Below are positions 46,262 to 54,543 of a DNA stretch of 64,000 nucleotides, one piece after another (position 1 is the stretch's first letter; the number at the start of each line of letters is the position of its first letter). The position numbers and the translations under genes are program-made. A model generated the notes under the pieces. The model saw only the letters and a program-made list of their open reading frames with translations, did not search any database and was not told the DNA's origin. Origin of the DNA: Pseudomonadota bacterium (GTDB lineage: Bacteria; Pseudomonadota; Alphaproteobacteria; Sphingomonadales; Sphingomonadaceae); the NCBI GenBank assembly GCA_023400405.1, contig JAEXFD010000044.1, positions 93,799 to 157,798 on the forward strand, given 5' to 3'.

Positions 46262-46353
46262 AAATCCGTCATCCTGGCGAAAGCCAGGATCTCATGAGGC
46301 ACACTGCTCGCGCTTCTGCGGGAGATCCCGGCTTTCGCCGGGATGACGGATTT
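46262..46353. repeat. Inverted intergenic repeat with GTCATCCCGGCGAAAGCCGGGAT core
   Basis: Arms 46262-46293 and 46322-46353 are 32-base inverted copies with two mismatches, separated by 28 bases; each arm is itself palindromic (GGCGAAAGCC). It lies between the amidase start and the stop of the emrA-like gene. Confidence 0.85.
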
Positions 46354-46361
46354 TGGCTGCT

Positions 46362-47507
46362 CTACCGCCCCGTCTTCACCTCCGCCTCGACCGACATGCC
46401 CGGCCGCAGCCGCGCCGCGGCGTCCTGGTCCGGATCGATGCGGATCCGCACCGCGATCCGCTGCGGGATCTTGACGAAATTGCCCGTCGCATTGTCGCTG
46501 CGGATCACGGCGAATTCGGAGCCCGCCGCCGGCGCCAACTGCTCGACCACCCCGGTCAGCGTGGCGCCACCCAGCGCATCGACCTTGAAGCTCGCTTTCT
46601 GCCCCGGGCGGATCTTGGCGGTCTGCGCTTCCTTGAACGCCGCGGTGACCCACAAGGTCTGCGGCACCAGCGCCATCAGCTGGGTGCCGGCCGTGACATA
46701 TTGCCCGCGCCGCGCGCCGACTTCGCCCAATTGCCCGGCCACCGGCGCGCGGATCACGGTGTTCGCGAGGTCGATCTGCGCGAGCCGCAGCGCCGCCTGC
46801 GCCGCGTCCACTGCCGCCTGGAGACCGCCGCGATTGACCGCGACGCTTTGCACGTCCTCCCCCGCCACCGTCCGCGCCGCCTGCGCCTGCGCCACGGCGG
46901 CCTGGGCGGTGCGCAGCGTCGCCAGCGCGGCATCGCGGTCGCGCCGGGTAACGAAGCCTTGGCGAGCGAGTGCGTCGATGCGGGCGAAATCGGCCTGCGC
47001 CTTGGTCAGCTGCGCCTGTGCCGAACCCACTGCCGCCGTCTGCGATCCCAGCGCCGCCTTGCGCGAGGCGGCCTGTTGCGGATTGTTGGCGAGCGCCGCC
47101 ACCGCGCTCGCGACGTTGGCCTTGGCCTGGGCGACGCGCTGGCGATAAATCCGGTCGTCGATCCGCGCCAGCACGTCGCCGGCCTTGACGCTGGCGAAGT
47201 CCTGCACCGGCACATCGGTGAGATAGCCGCTCACTTGCGGGCTGATGATCGTCACCTGCCCGCGGACATAGGCGTTTTCGGTGGAAACGCTGGAGCCCTC
47301 GAACGGCCCGACTCGCCAGGCGAGCAGCACCGCCATCACGCCCGCGACGATCAGCACGGCGGCGACGATCAGCGAGACCGGGCTCAGCCGCGGCGGGTTC
47401 CAGCGGCGCGCGGCGGGGGCAGGGGGCGGATCGGCGCCCTGGTCGGTCGGCGGCGGCACCTGCTCCATCGGCTCTGCCTCCATCGGGGGCGGTGCCCGGT
47501 CAGCCAT
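46362..47507 (-). CDS. HlyD/EmrA-family periplasmic adaptor subunit
   Basis: A 381-residue membrane-fusion protein of a tripartite efflux pump. A Pro-rich cytosolic tail precedes one membrane helix (SLIVAAVLIVAGVMAVLLAW, about 44-63). The lipoyl half-motifs follow (AYVRGQVTIISPQVSGYL, then IRAPVAGQLGEVGARRGQYV) around a long coiled-coil hairpin, then a beta-barrel. It is downstream of, and overlaps by 8 bases, the emrB-type transporter gene, as in emrAB-like operons. No outer-membrane channel gene is nearby. Confidence 0.93.
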   Translation of the reverse strand: MADRAPPPMEAEPMEQVPPPTDQGADPPPAPAARRWNPPRLSPVSLIVAAVLIVAGVMAVLLAWRVGPFEGSSVSTENAYVRGQVTIISPQVSGYLTDVPVQDFASVKAGDVLARIDDRIYRQRVAQAKANVASAVAALANNPQQAASRKAALGSQTAAVGSAQAQLTKAQADFARIDALARQGFVTRRDRDAALATLRTAQAAVAQAQAARTVAGEDVQSVAVNRGGLQAAVDAAQAALRLAQIDLANTVIRAPVAGQLGEVGARRGQYVTAGTQLMALVPQTLWVTAAFKEAQTAKIRPGQKASFKVDALGGATLTGVVEQLAPAAGSEFAVIRSDNATGNFVKIPQRIAVRIRIDPDQDAAARLRPGMSVEAEVKTGR

Positions 47508-49164
47508 TCTGTGCTCCTGCTTGCTGGGCCGCGGCGCGGGCGAGATTCTCGCGCCGGATGCGGATGATGTGGATGCTCGCCCAAAGCGCCGTCGCTGCCG
47601 CCGCCGCGGCGATCAGCAGGAACACGTCGTTATAGGCTAGCACGTTGGCCTCGCGCGTCGCGGTCTGGGCCAGCAGCACCGAGCCTTCGGCCTGGCGCAG
47701 CGCCGGATCGCCGAGCACGCGGCCATAGGCGGCGGCATATTGCTGGAGGCGCTGCTGGACCAGCGGATCGTCGGGATTGAGCTGCGCGACCAGCGCGGCG
47801 CTGTGGGCGCGCTCGCGGATCACCTGGAAAGTGCCGAGCATCGCCGATCCGAACAGCCCGCCCAGATTCTGGGTGATGCCGAACAGTGCGGAGAAGCTCA
47901 CGAAATGGGTTGGCCCCTGTTGCAGTGCGCGAGTCAGCCCGATCAGCATCGCCGGGCCCATGAACAGCGCGCCGGCGAAGCCGAGCAGCGCCTGGCTCAC
48001 ATACATGTCGTGCGGGCGGGTGAGGTTGGTCGCATCCGAATCGAGTAGCGCTCCGATGCAGATCAGCCCCAGCGCGATCAGGATCGGCCGGCCGAGGAAC
48101 AGCGGATCGATGGTGAGCGCACTCACCACGCCGCCGGCCAGCGTCGCGAGCAGCACGACGAAATAGAGCATCCGCATCTGATCGTTGCCCATGCCGAGCA
48201 CGGTCAGCAGCCCGGTTGCGCCGACGCTCTGCTCCGACAGCACGGCGCGGGTGAGGATCGCCACTGCGGCGAAGCGCAGGATGTCGCCGCTGCCCAGCCA
48301 TCGCGTGTTGAGCAGCGGATTGCGCCGGTGATGCTCGATCAGCCAGGCGATCGGCAGCAGCACGATCGCGCCGATCAGCGCAGGGGCGATCCAGGGCGCT
48401 TCGAACCACCACAGCGCGCGGCCCATGCCGAGCACGGCGCAAAGCAGCCCCATGCCGGTCGCGAAGATCGGGAAGGTGACGAAGTCCATCGCCTCGAACG
48501 CCTTGATCCGCGCGACCGGCGGCAGCACCAGCAGGCGCACCGCGGCGAGGCAGAGCAGCGCCAGGCCGAGTTCGAACAGGTACAAAGTCTGCCAGCGATT
48601 GGGCTCGAACGCCTCGGTCGGGAACATTCGGGCGAGCGGCACGGCGAGCTGCGGCAGGGTGATCGCGACGACGATGCCTTTCAGCCGGTGCTCCGCCGGA
48701 AAGGCCTGGATCATGTAGAGGAAGCCCACCGTGCTGCACGCCGCCGCCGCGATGCCGCTGAACGCCCGCACCGCCACCGCGGTCGCGAAGCTATGGACGA
48801 AGAGGTGCGCCCCGGTCGTCACCGCGAAGCCGATCAGGAAGATCTGGGTGAACAGCCGGATGCCGAATTGCTGGCGGAACTTGATCAGCACCAGGTTGGC
48901 GCAGACATTGGTCATCACATAGACGGTCGGCAGCCACTGGATCTCTCCCGAATAGAGCCCAAGCGAGCCCTGGAGCGTCGAGAGGTTGGCGGTGACGATC
49001 GCATTGCCGAGCGATCCCGCCATGATCACCAGCAGCGCGACGGTGAAATAAGCGGCGCGGCGTGCCGGCGGATGCCAGGGTGTCGGCGGCGATCCCGGCA
49101 GCGGCGAAACCTCGTGCGGCGCCGGACGCCACTCCTCTTCGATCGCTGCCCCGTTCGTTGCCAT
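47500..49164 (-). CDS. DHA2-family MFS drug efflux transporter (EmrB-like)
   Basis: A 554-residue 14-helix major facilitator exporter. The start is ATG 49164 (MATNGAAIEEEWRPAPHE). Helix 1 region: YFTVALLVIMAGSLGNAIVTANLSTLQGSLG; the DHA2 pattern continues with IQWLPTVYVMTNVCANLVL. It pairs with the HlyD/EmrA gene downstream to form a proton-driven pump across both membranes. The substrate is unknown. The ATG is followed by 503 bases of nongenic DNA before nrdA on the opposite strand. Confidence 0.92.
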   Translation of the reverse strand: MATNGAAIEEEWRPAPHEVSPLPGSPPTPWHPPARRAAYFTVALLVIMAGSLGNAIVTANLSTLQGSLGLYSGEIQWLPTVYVMTNVCANLVLIKFRQQFGIRLFTQIFLIGFAVTTGAHLFVHSFATAVAVRAFSGIAAAACSTVGFLYMIQAFPAEHRLKGIVVAITLPQLAVPLARMFPTEAFEPNRWQTLYLFELGLALLCLAAVRLLVLPPVARIKAFEAMDFVTFPIFATGMGLLCAVLGMGRALWWFEAPWIAPALIGAIVLLPIAWLIEHHRRNPLLNTRWLGSGDILRFAAVAILTRAVLSEQSVGATGLLTVLGMGNDQMRMLYFVVLLATLAGGVVSALTIDPLFLGRPILIALGLICIGALLDSDATNLTRPHDMYVSQALLGFAGALFMGPAMLIGLTRALQQGPTHFVSFSALFGITQNLGGLFGSAMLGTFQVIRERAHSAALVAQLNPDDPLVQQRLQQYAAAYGRVLGDPALRQAEGSVLLAQTATREANVLAYNDVFLLIAAAAAATALWASIHIIRIRRENLARAAAQQAGAQNG

Positions 49165-49667
49165 GGCGACATAATTCCAGCGGGCGCGGTTCGATCCGTG
49201 TTGGCCGGCCGACCCTGCGCCGTCATTCGCATCCGGTCGGCACAAGGGCTTGTGGTCGCACGAGTCCTCCACGCGAAAAAATTTTGGGTTCCACGTTCGT
49301 TCTCTTGCGTTTCGCGAACCCCTGGAAAGTCCGCGCGTCGCGGCATTGCAGCAGAATCGTTGCGTCCACGAGACGAGTCATTTTAGCGACGAATGGTTGT
49401 GAAAATCCGTCATTTGCCATCTTGTGTCCGGACTCGGTTTGGCACAATCTGTAGTGGTTGCGCTGAGGGGCAAAACTCAAGCACTGGTGATCGTGGCGTC
49501 GCATACCCATATGCGGAGTGCGCGGAATCGTGCCTGAGGCTGAGTGCGATGGACATGTTTTGTTCTTCGCAAGGCAGATCGCCGGTGGTAGGATCGCCAG
49601 CCCCTTGAGTCGCACTGGAACGCCGCCGGCAAGGGCGGCGCATGAAGATTGGACAGGGGTCAACGTC
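49165..49667. other. Nongenic 503-base region: divergent promoters and nrdA leader
   Basis: No convincing coding sequence. It holds the NrdR-type sites (49413-49456), a presumed nrdA promoter just downstream of them, and a leader of about 200 bases. The leader contains a 7-bp hairpin (CGCCGCC/GGCGGCG near 49621-49640) and an AGGGG ribosome site before the nrdA ATG. Confidence 0.7.
49413..49456. promoter_or_regulatory. NrdR box (49443-49456) with an upstream half-box (49413-49426)
   Basis: CACAATCTGTAGTG (49443-49456) matches the NrdR consensus CACwATATATwGTG at 12 of 14 places. A second site, TTTGCCATCTTGTG (49413-49426), matches only in its right half. The two are 30 bases apart, the roughly three-helical-turn spacing known for paired NrdR boxes. 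They lie upstream of nrdA, and nrdR itself is in the window. Confidence 0.65.
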
Positions 49668-51635
49668 ATGGAATTCAGGGACACGGAAAACAGCGTGAAC
49701 GAGACCGTCGCCGAAGCCCCCACCGCCGCGAAGGCGGCTACCGACAGCGCCGCGAAGGCGGCTACCGACACCGCCGCGAAGGCGGTCGCCACGGCGGCAC
49801 CCAAGGTGCGCAAGAAGACGGACTCCAAGTCGGTCGCGCCGCAACTGTTCGACGTCGAAGTCGATCATTCGCGCGACGCGCTGCTCACCGAATTCGGCAA
49901 GGAAACGCTGCGCGACCGCTATCTGCTGCCCGGCGAGACCTTCCAGGACCTGTTCGTCCGCGTCGCCTCGGCCTATGCCGACGATGCCGGCCACGCTCAG
50001 CGCATCTACGACTATATCTCGCGCCTGTGGTTCATGCCGGCGACGCCGGTGCTCTCGAACGGCGGCACCGGGCGCGGGCTGCCGATCTCCTGCTTCCTCA
50101 ATTCGGTGCCGGACAGCCTGAACGGCATCGTCGATACCTGGAACGAGAATGTCTGGCTCGCCTCGCGCGGCGGCGGCATCGGCACCTATTGGGGCAATGT
50201 CCGCGGCATCGGCGAGCCGGTCGGCCTCAACGGCAAGACCAGCGGCATCATTCCGTTCGTCCGCGTGATGGACAGCCTGACGCTCGCGATCTCGCAGGGG
50301 TCGCTGCGCCGCGGTTCGGCCGCCTGCTATCTCGACATCTCGCATCCGGAGATCGAGGAGTTCCTCGAAATCCGCAAGCCCTCGGGCGACTTCAACCGCA
50401 AGGCGCTGAACCTGCACCACGGCGTGCTGATCCCCGACGCCTTCATGGAAGCGGTGCGCGACGGCGCCGAATGGGAGCTGAAGAGCCCCAAGGACGGCTC
50501 GGTGCGCGCCAAGGTCGATGCCCGCGCGCTGTTCCAGAAGCTGGTCGAGACCCGGCTGCAGACCGGCGAGCCGTACATCGTCTTCGCCGATCACGTGAAC
50601 AACACGATGCCCAAGCATCACCGCGACCTGGGGCTCAAGGTCTCGACCTCGAACCTCTGCTCTGAAATCACCCTGCCCACCGGCAAGGACCATCTCGGCA
50701 ACGAGCGCACCGCGGTCTGCTGCCTGTCCTCGCTCAACCTCGAGACCTGGGACGAGTGGAAGGGCGACAAGGGCTTTATCGAGGACGTGATGCGCTTCCT
50801 CGACAATGTGTTGCAGGACTATATCGACCGGGCCGAGCCGGGCATGGAGAAGGCCGCCTATTCGGCTGCGCGCGAGCGTTCGGTCGGCCTCGGGGTGATG
50901 GGCTTCCACTCCTTCCTCCAGGCGCGCGGGCTGCCCTTCGAAGGGGCGATGGCGAAGAGCTGGAACCTCAAGATCTTCAAGCATATCCGCGCCCAGGTCG
51001 ACCAGGCGTCGATGGCGCTCGCGGTCGAGCGGGGGCCGTGCCCCGACGCGGCCGAGATGGGCGTGATGGAGCGCTTCAGCTGCAAGATGGCTATCGCGCC
51101 GACTGCGTCGATCTCGATCATCTGCGGCGGCACCTCGGCCTGCATCGAGCCGATCCCGGCGAACATCTATACCCACAAGACGCTGTCGGGCAGCTTCTCG
51201 GTCAAGAACCCCTATCTCGAGAAGATCCTCGCCGAGAAGTCGAAGAACAGCGACGCGGTGTGGAATTCGATCCTCGAACAGGGCGGCTCGGTCCAGCATC
51301 TCGATTTCCTCACGCCCGAGGAAAAGGACTGCTACAAGACCAGCTTCGAGATCGATCAGCGCTGGATCCTCGAACTCGCCGGCGATCGCACGCCCTATAT
51401 CGATCAGGCCCAGTCGCTGAACCTGTTCATCCCGGCGGACGTCGAGAAATGGGACCTGCTGATGCTCCACTTCCGCGCCTGGGAACTCGGCATCAAGTCG
51501 CTCTATTACCTGCGCTCGAAGAGCGTCCAGCGCGCCGGCTTCGCGGGCGGCGTGGAGGCCGACAACACGATCGAGAAGCCGCAGTTCAACCTGGGCGAAT
51601 CGACCGATTACGACGAATGCCTGGCGTGCCAGTGA
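49668..51635 (+). CDS. nrdA: Class I ribonucleotide reductase alpha subunit
   Basis: A 655-residue reductase subunit that makes deoxyribonucleoside diphosphates. Catalytic-domain segments: STSNLCSEITLPTGKD (active-site Cys), AVCCLSSLNLETW, APTASISIICGGTSACIEPIPANIY, and the C-terminal redox pair in DYDECLACQ. The first 65 residues are an Ala/Lys-rich repeat and no ATP-cone is present, so overall dATP inhibition must be absent or arise elsewhere. The ATG at 49668 follows AGGGGTCAACGTC. nrdB is 1.8 kb downstream, separated by inserted genes. Confidence 0.96.
   Translation: MEFRDTENSVNETVAEAPTAAKAATDSAAKAATDTAAKAVATAAPKVRKKTDSKSVAPQLFDVEVDHSRDALLTEFGKETLRDRYLLPGETFQDLFVRVASAYADDAGHAQRIYDYISRLWFMPATPVLSNGGTGRGLPISCFLNSVPDSLNGIVDTWNENVWLASRGGGIGTYWGNVRGIGEPVGLNGKTSGIIPFVRVMDSLTLAISQGSLRRGSAACYLDISHPEIEEFLEIRKPSGDFNRKALNLHHGVLIPDAFMEAVRDGAEWELKSPKDGSVRAKVDARALFQKLVETRLQTGEPYIVFADHVNNTMPKHHRDLGLKVSTSNLCSEITLPTGKDHLGNERTAVCCLSSLNLETWDEWKGDKGFIEDVMRFLDNVLQDYIDRAEPGMEKAAYSAARERSVGLGVMGFHSFLQARGLPFEGAMAKSWNLKIFKHIRAQVDQASMALAVERGPCPDAAEMGVMERFSCKMAIAPTASISIICGGTSACIEPIPANIYTHKTLSGSFSVKNPYLEKILAEKSKNSDAVWNSILEQGGSVQHLDFLTPEEKDCYKTSFEIDQRWILELAGDRTPYIDQAQSLNLFIPADVEKWDLLMLHFRAWELGIKSLYYLRSKSVQRAGFAGGVEADNTIEKPQFNLGESTDYDECLACQ
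49725..49787 (+). repeat. 24-base tandem repeats in the nrdA N-terminus
   Basis: Two 24-base units (49725-49748 and 49749-49772, one base apart in sequence) and a partial third copy encode AAKAATDS, AAKAATDT and AAKAV. The array lies in the region before the catalytic domain and could expand or contract. Confidence 0.85.
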
Positions 51636-51642
51636 GCTAGGA

Positions 51643-51697
51643 TCCCTCTCCCTCTGGGAGAGGGAGGGAGCCGCGCAGCGGCGGAAGGGTGAGGGCG
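51643..51697 (+). repeat. Left repeat bracketing the DUF559 gene
   Basis: The segment contains CTCCCTCTGGGAGAGGGAGG and GGAAGGGTGAGGGCG. An inverted copy is at 52103-52158 and a more degenerate direct copy at 52031-52091. Its last bases (AGGGTGAGGG) serve as the ribosome site of the DUF559 gene. Confidence 0.85.
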
Positions 51698-52174
51698 ATG
51701 CGCCTCTATCGAGACCAGCCATCGGGCACGGTGCCGCAACTGCGGGAGCTTCGCCGCAATGCGACGGATGCCGAGAAGCGGCTGCTCGCCGGGCTGCGCG
51801 CGGCGTTTCCGGAGCGGAAATGGCGGTTCCAGGCCCCACTCGGCCCGTTCCGGGTCGATTTGCTCTGCTTCGCCGAGCGGCTGGCGATCGAAGTGGATGG
51901 CGGGCAGCACGGCGCCACGGCGGCATATGATGCCCGGCGTACGCGTTTTATCGAGCAGGAAGGCTATCGCGTGCTGCGCTTCTGGAACAACGACGTGTTG
52001 GAAAATCTCGACGGCGTGCTGAACCAAATCTCCCTCTTCCTGCGGGAGCGGGAGGGGGCACGTTCCGCCAAAAACGGGAAGGGTGAGGGCGACACCGTTG
52101 GTCACCCTCACCCTTCCGCGGCTTCGCCGCTCCCTCCCTCTCCCAGGGGGAGAGGGAGAAAGGGGGCAAGATGA
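51698..52174 (+). CDS. DUF559 (VSR-like) endonuclease-domain protein
   Basis: A 158-residue small protein of the DUF559/VSR-related PD-(D/E)XK nuclease group. Visible: ELRRNATDAEKRLLAGLRAAF, the strand-rich core KWRFQAPLGPFRVDLLCF (Asp of the active site), LAIEVDGGQH (Glu, Asp) and YRVLRFWNNDVLENLDGVL. The last 40 residues (from REREGARSAKNGKGEG on) are encoded by repeat DNA. It lies between nrdA and nrdB with repeats on both sides, and its start comes directly after the left repeat. Cleavage target unknown. Confidence 0.85.
   Translation: MRLYRDQPSGTVPQLRELRRNATDAEKRLLAGLRAAFPERKWRFQAPLGPFRVDLLCFAERLAIEVDGGQHGATAAYDARRTRFIEQEGYRVLRFWNNDVLENLDGVLNQISLFLREREGARSAKNGKGEGDTVGHPHPSAASPLPPSPRGRGRKGAR
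52031..52158. repeat. Inverted-repeat doublet at the DUF559 3' end
   Basis: A direct copy of the left repeat (52031-52091, degenerate in its first half) is followed by an inverted copy (52103-52158). The 13-base arms GGAAGGGTGAGGG (52077-52089) and CCCTCACCCTTCC (52105-52117) form a perfect stem with a 15-base loop. The doublet overlaps the 3' coding end of the DUF559 gene. Confidence 0.85.
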
Positions 52175-52176
52175 GC

Positions 52177-52437
52177 TTAAGCCTCTTCCTCGAAGGTCAC
52201 CGCCACGTCGCCATTGGCGCTGAGGCGGACCTTGTCGCCCTCGACTTCGGCGACGAGGCCGAGCGAGATGTAATGATGGTGCCCGGCATGGCGGCTCTCG
52301 GCACCTTCGATCTCGGCGGCCGAATCCTTCTTGGTCAGCTTGATGCGATCGCCCTCGACATGGTCGACGGTGCCGACATGGACGCCGTCGGCGCCGATCA
52401 CTTCCATATGTTCGCGGATCTGGCTGGCATCGGTCAT
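52177..52437 (-). CDS. DUF2171-family protein
   Basis: An 86-residue protein with the DUF2171 (PRC-barrel-like) pattern: IREHMEVIGADGVHVGTVDHVEGDRIKLTKKD, then HHHYISLGLVAEVEGDKVRLS. The ATG at 52437 gives MTDASQIREHMEVIG, the standard family start. Related proteins are often stress-induced. It is read opposite to the nrd genes and is divergent from the small lipoprotein gene at 52509. Confidence 0.88.
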   Translation of the reverse strand: MTDASQIREHMEVIGADGVHVGTVDHVEGDRIKLTKKDSAAEIEGAESRHAGHHHYISLGLVAEVEGDKVRLSANGDVAVTFEEEA

Positions 52438-52508
52438 TCTGGGTCTCCTTATGAGGTTCGCGGGCACAACGCGCGCGGCTCGGAAACGATGCGCGAAAGG
52501 AGCAATTG

Positions 52509-52844
52509 ATGCGACTCCGAAATGTTTTCCTGCTCGCTTCGCTGGCCCTGCTCGCCGCCTGCGCCCAGCAGGTGCCGAGCGCCGTTGCACCGCAAGCGCC
52601 GGGCTTCCTGCTTGGCCTGTGGCACGGCTTCATCTTCCCGGTCGCCTGGTTCCTCTCGCTGATCATGCCGGACGTCGCGGTCTATGCCGTGCCCAACAAT
52701 GGCGGCTGGTATGATTTCGGCTATTTCCTCGGCATCGTCGTGTTCGGCGTCGGCGCCAATCGCGGGCAGAAGGTGACGCGCGTCGTCTATCGCGACCGCG
52801 TCGTCCGCCGCGACGGCAGCACCCGCGTGATCGACCACGAATGA
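52509..52844 (+). CDS. Small lipoprotein with membrane segments
   Basis: A 111-residue lipoprotein: signal MRLRNVFLLASLALLAAC with lipobox LAAC. A hydrophobic middle follows (LLGLWHGFIFPVAWFLSLIM, YFLGIVVFGVGANRG), then a basic tail (VVYRDRVVRRDG). AAGGAG precedes the ATG at 52509. It overlaps the next small gene by 4 bases, and the three small genes before nrdB look like one unit. I do not recognise a function. Confidence 0.75.
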   Translation: MRLRNVFLLASLALLAACAQQVPSAVAPQAPGFLLGLWHGFIFPVAWFLSLIMPDVAVYAVPNNGGWYDFGYFLGIVVFGVGANRGQKVTRVVYRDRVVRRDGSTRVIDHE

Positions 52845-53062
52845 CGCGCAGCCTCGCCTTGATGGCCGGCATCGCCGGAGCCGCGGGCGCCGCGGGGTTC
52901 ACCACGCTGGTGAAGCCCGCGCTGGCCCGCCGCGCGCTCGGCCTGCCGCACGCCGAGGCGAGCGTCTATGCCCTGCGCATCGCCGGCATGATGCTCTTCG
53001 CGCTCGGCCTGTTCCTCGGCGGCTTCGCGCTCGTCTTCACGCTGGCGGGAGGGGTGGCGTGA
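52841..53062 (+). CDS. Small membrane protein, unknown function
   Basis: A 73-residue protein with two hydrophobic helices (SLALMAGIAGAAGAAGFTTL and LRIAGMMLFALGLFLGGFALVFTLAGG) joined by a short linker (RRALGLPHAEASVYA). The ATG at 52841 overlaps the preceding stop and the stop overlaps the next ATG (TGATG), so it belongs to a tightly coupled small-gene cluster ending at nrdB. No family recognised. Confidence 0.65.
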   Translation: MTRSLALMAGIAGAAGAAGFTTLVKPALARRALGLPHAEASVYALRIAGMMLFALGLFLGGFALVFTLAGGVA

Positions 53063-53391
53063 TGGAATTCGCGATCAAGCTCGCGATCGTCGTTCCCGTC
53101 GCGGCGCTGGGTGCCTGGCTTATGGGGCTCTGGCGGCAACGCCATCCCTGGCAGCCGGGCCGCATGGAGCGTTGGCTTTATGCCCGTGCCGAGCGCAAAG
53201 TGACGGCGATGCCGGGCCTAACGCCCGCGGTCCGCGCGGAACGCCTCGCTCGGTTGCAGGCAGAATTGCACACGCCTCCCGTGACGCAGCGCGAATTCGG
53301 CGAGCAGTTTCGCCGCGACTTTCTCTATGCCGTCGGCGTCTTTGCCGCGGCGGAACTGATCCGGCTCTTTTTCCACCTTCTCAAATTCTGA
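53062..53391 (+). CDS. Small membrane protein, unknown function
   Basis: A 109-residue protein with an N-terminal membrane helix (LAIVVPVAALGAWLMGLW), a basic middle (RMERWLYARAERKVTAM, AVRAERLARLQAEL) and a C-terminal helix (LYAVGVFAAAELIRLFF). It ends 19 bases before nrdB and probably shares its transcript. It does not resemble nrdE/nrdF accessory proteins such as NrdH or NrdI. No family recognised. Confidence 0.65.
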   Translation: MEFAIKLAIVVPVAALGAWLMGLWRQRHPWQPGRMERWLYARAERKVTAMPGLTPAVRAERLARLQAELHTPPVTQREFGEQFRRDFLYAVGVFAAAELIRLFFHLLKF

Positions 53392-53410
53392 TTCATCCGG
53401 AGTAACCCCA

Positions 53411-54469
53411 ATGCCGCTTCTCGAAGCCCGCAAGACCTACAAGCCCTTCGAATATCCCTGGGCCTATGATTTCTGGAAGCGCCAGCAGCAGATCCACTGG
53501 CTGCCCGAGGAAGTGCCGCTCGGCGAGGATTGCCGCGATTGGGCCCAGAAGCTCACCGATCACGAGCGCAACCTGCTGACGCAGATCTTCCGCTTCTTCA
53601 CCCAGGCGGATGTCGAGGTGCAGGATTGCTACCACGAGAAATATGGCCGCGTGTTCAAGCCGACCGAGATCAAGATGATGCTGACCGCGTTCAGCAACAT
53701 GGAGACGGTCCATATCGCCGCCTACAGCCATCTGCTCGATACGATCGGCATGCCCGAGAGCGAATATGGCATGTTCCTCGAATATGCCGAGATGAAGGAC
53801 AAGCACGATTATCTCGGTACCTTCGGCGTCGATACCGACGAGGATATCGCCAAGACGCTGGCGATGTTCGGCGGCTTCACCGAAGGGCTCCAGCTCTTCG
53901 CCAGCTTCGCGATGCTGATGAACTTCCCGCGCTTCAACAAGATGAAGGGCATGGGCCAGATCGTCAGCTGGTCGGTGCGCGACGAGAGCCTGCACTGCGA
54001 AGGCATCATCAAGCTGTTCCACACCTTCGTGAAGGAGCGCGATTGCCTCACCAAATCGGTGCGCGACGACATCATGGACCAGTGCCAGACGACGGTGCGG
54101 CTTGAGGATGCGTTCATCGATCTGGCGTTCGAGCAGGGCCCGGTGAACGGCATGGCGCCCAAGGAGATCAAGAAGTACATCCGCTACATCGCGGACTGGC
54201 GCCTGGGCCAGCTCGGCCTGAAGCCGATCTACATGATCGACGATCACCCGCTCCCCTGGCTCGCCCCGCTGCTCAACGGCGTCGAGCACGCCAATTTCTT
54301 CGAAACCCGCGCGACCGAATATTCGAAGGCGGCGACCCGGGGCAATTGGAACGAAGTGTGGGATTCGTTCGACAAGCGGCAAAAGGCGAAGGTCGGGCCG
54401 GTGGCGAACGAGGACGCCGGCGAGGGCGGGGGCGACATGTTCTCCAAGGCGGGGATTGCGGCGGAGTAG
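53411..54469 (+). CDS. nrdB: Class Ia ribonucleotide reductase beta subunit
   Basis: A 352-residue radical-generating subunit. The diiron ligands can be placed as Asp67 (FTQADVEVQ), Glu98 and His101 (SNMETVHIAAY), Glu158, Glu192 and His195 (RDESLHCEG). The tyrosyl radical site is Tyr105, four residues after His101, so it is class Ia rather than the tyrosine-less Ic type. No N-terminal ATP-cone is fused here. It lies downstream of three small membrane-protein genes and is probably co-regulated with nrdA by NrdR, though no clear box is seen nearby. Confidence 0.95.
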   Translation: MPLLEARKTYKPFEYPWAYDFWKRQQQIHWLPEEVPLGEDCRDWAQKLTDHERNLLTQIFRFFTQADVEVQDCYHEKYGRVFKPTEIKMMLTAFSNMETVHIAAYSHLLDTIGMPESEYGMFLEYAEMKDKHDYLGTFGVDTDEDIAKTLAMFGGFTEGLQLFASFAMLMNFPRFNKMKGMGQIVSWSVRDESLHCEGIIKLFHTFVKERDCLTKSVRDDIMDQCQTTVRLEDAFIDLAFEQGPVNGMAPKEIKKYIRYIADWRLGQLGLKPIYMIDDHPLPWLAPLLNGVEHANFFETRATEYSKAATRGNWNEVWDSFDKRQKAKVGPVANEDAGEGGGDMFSKAGIAAE

Positions 54470-54543
54470 GAGCGGAGTGATAAGTATCGAGGTTACTTGT
54501 CAGACCTAATGAGTGCCTCGATATTGTGATCCTTTTGGATTTG

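Noticed and set aside
44730..46346. Open frame of 538 codons antisense to the amidase gene
   Set aside because: Composition and lack of motifs mark it as a shadow; the amidase has an intact signature on the other strand.
49552..49608. Short leader peptide (MDMFCSSQGRSP...) upstream of nrdA
   Set aside because: A weak ribosome site only, no attenuator structure and no sign of conservation available.
49410..51926. Open frame of 838 codons antisense to nrdA
   Set aside because: It mirrors the codon structure of a certain gene in GC-rich DNA, has Arg/Ala/Asp/Leu-rich composition and no recognisable domain.
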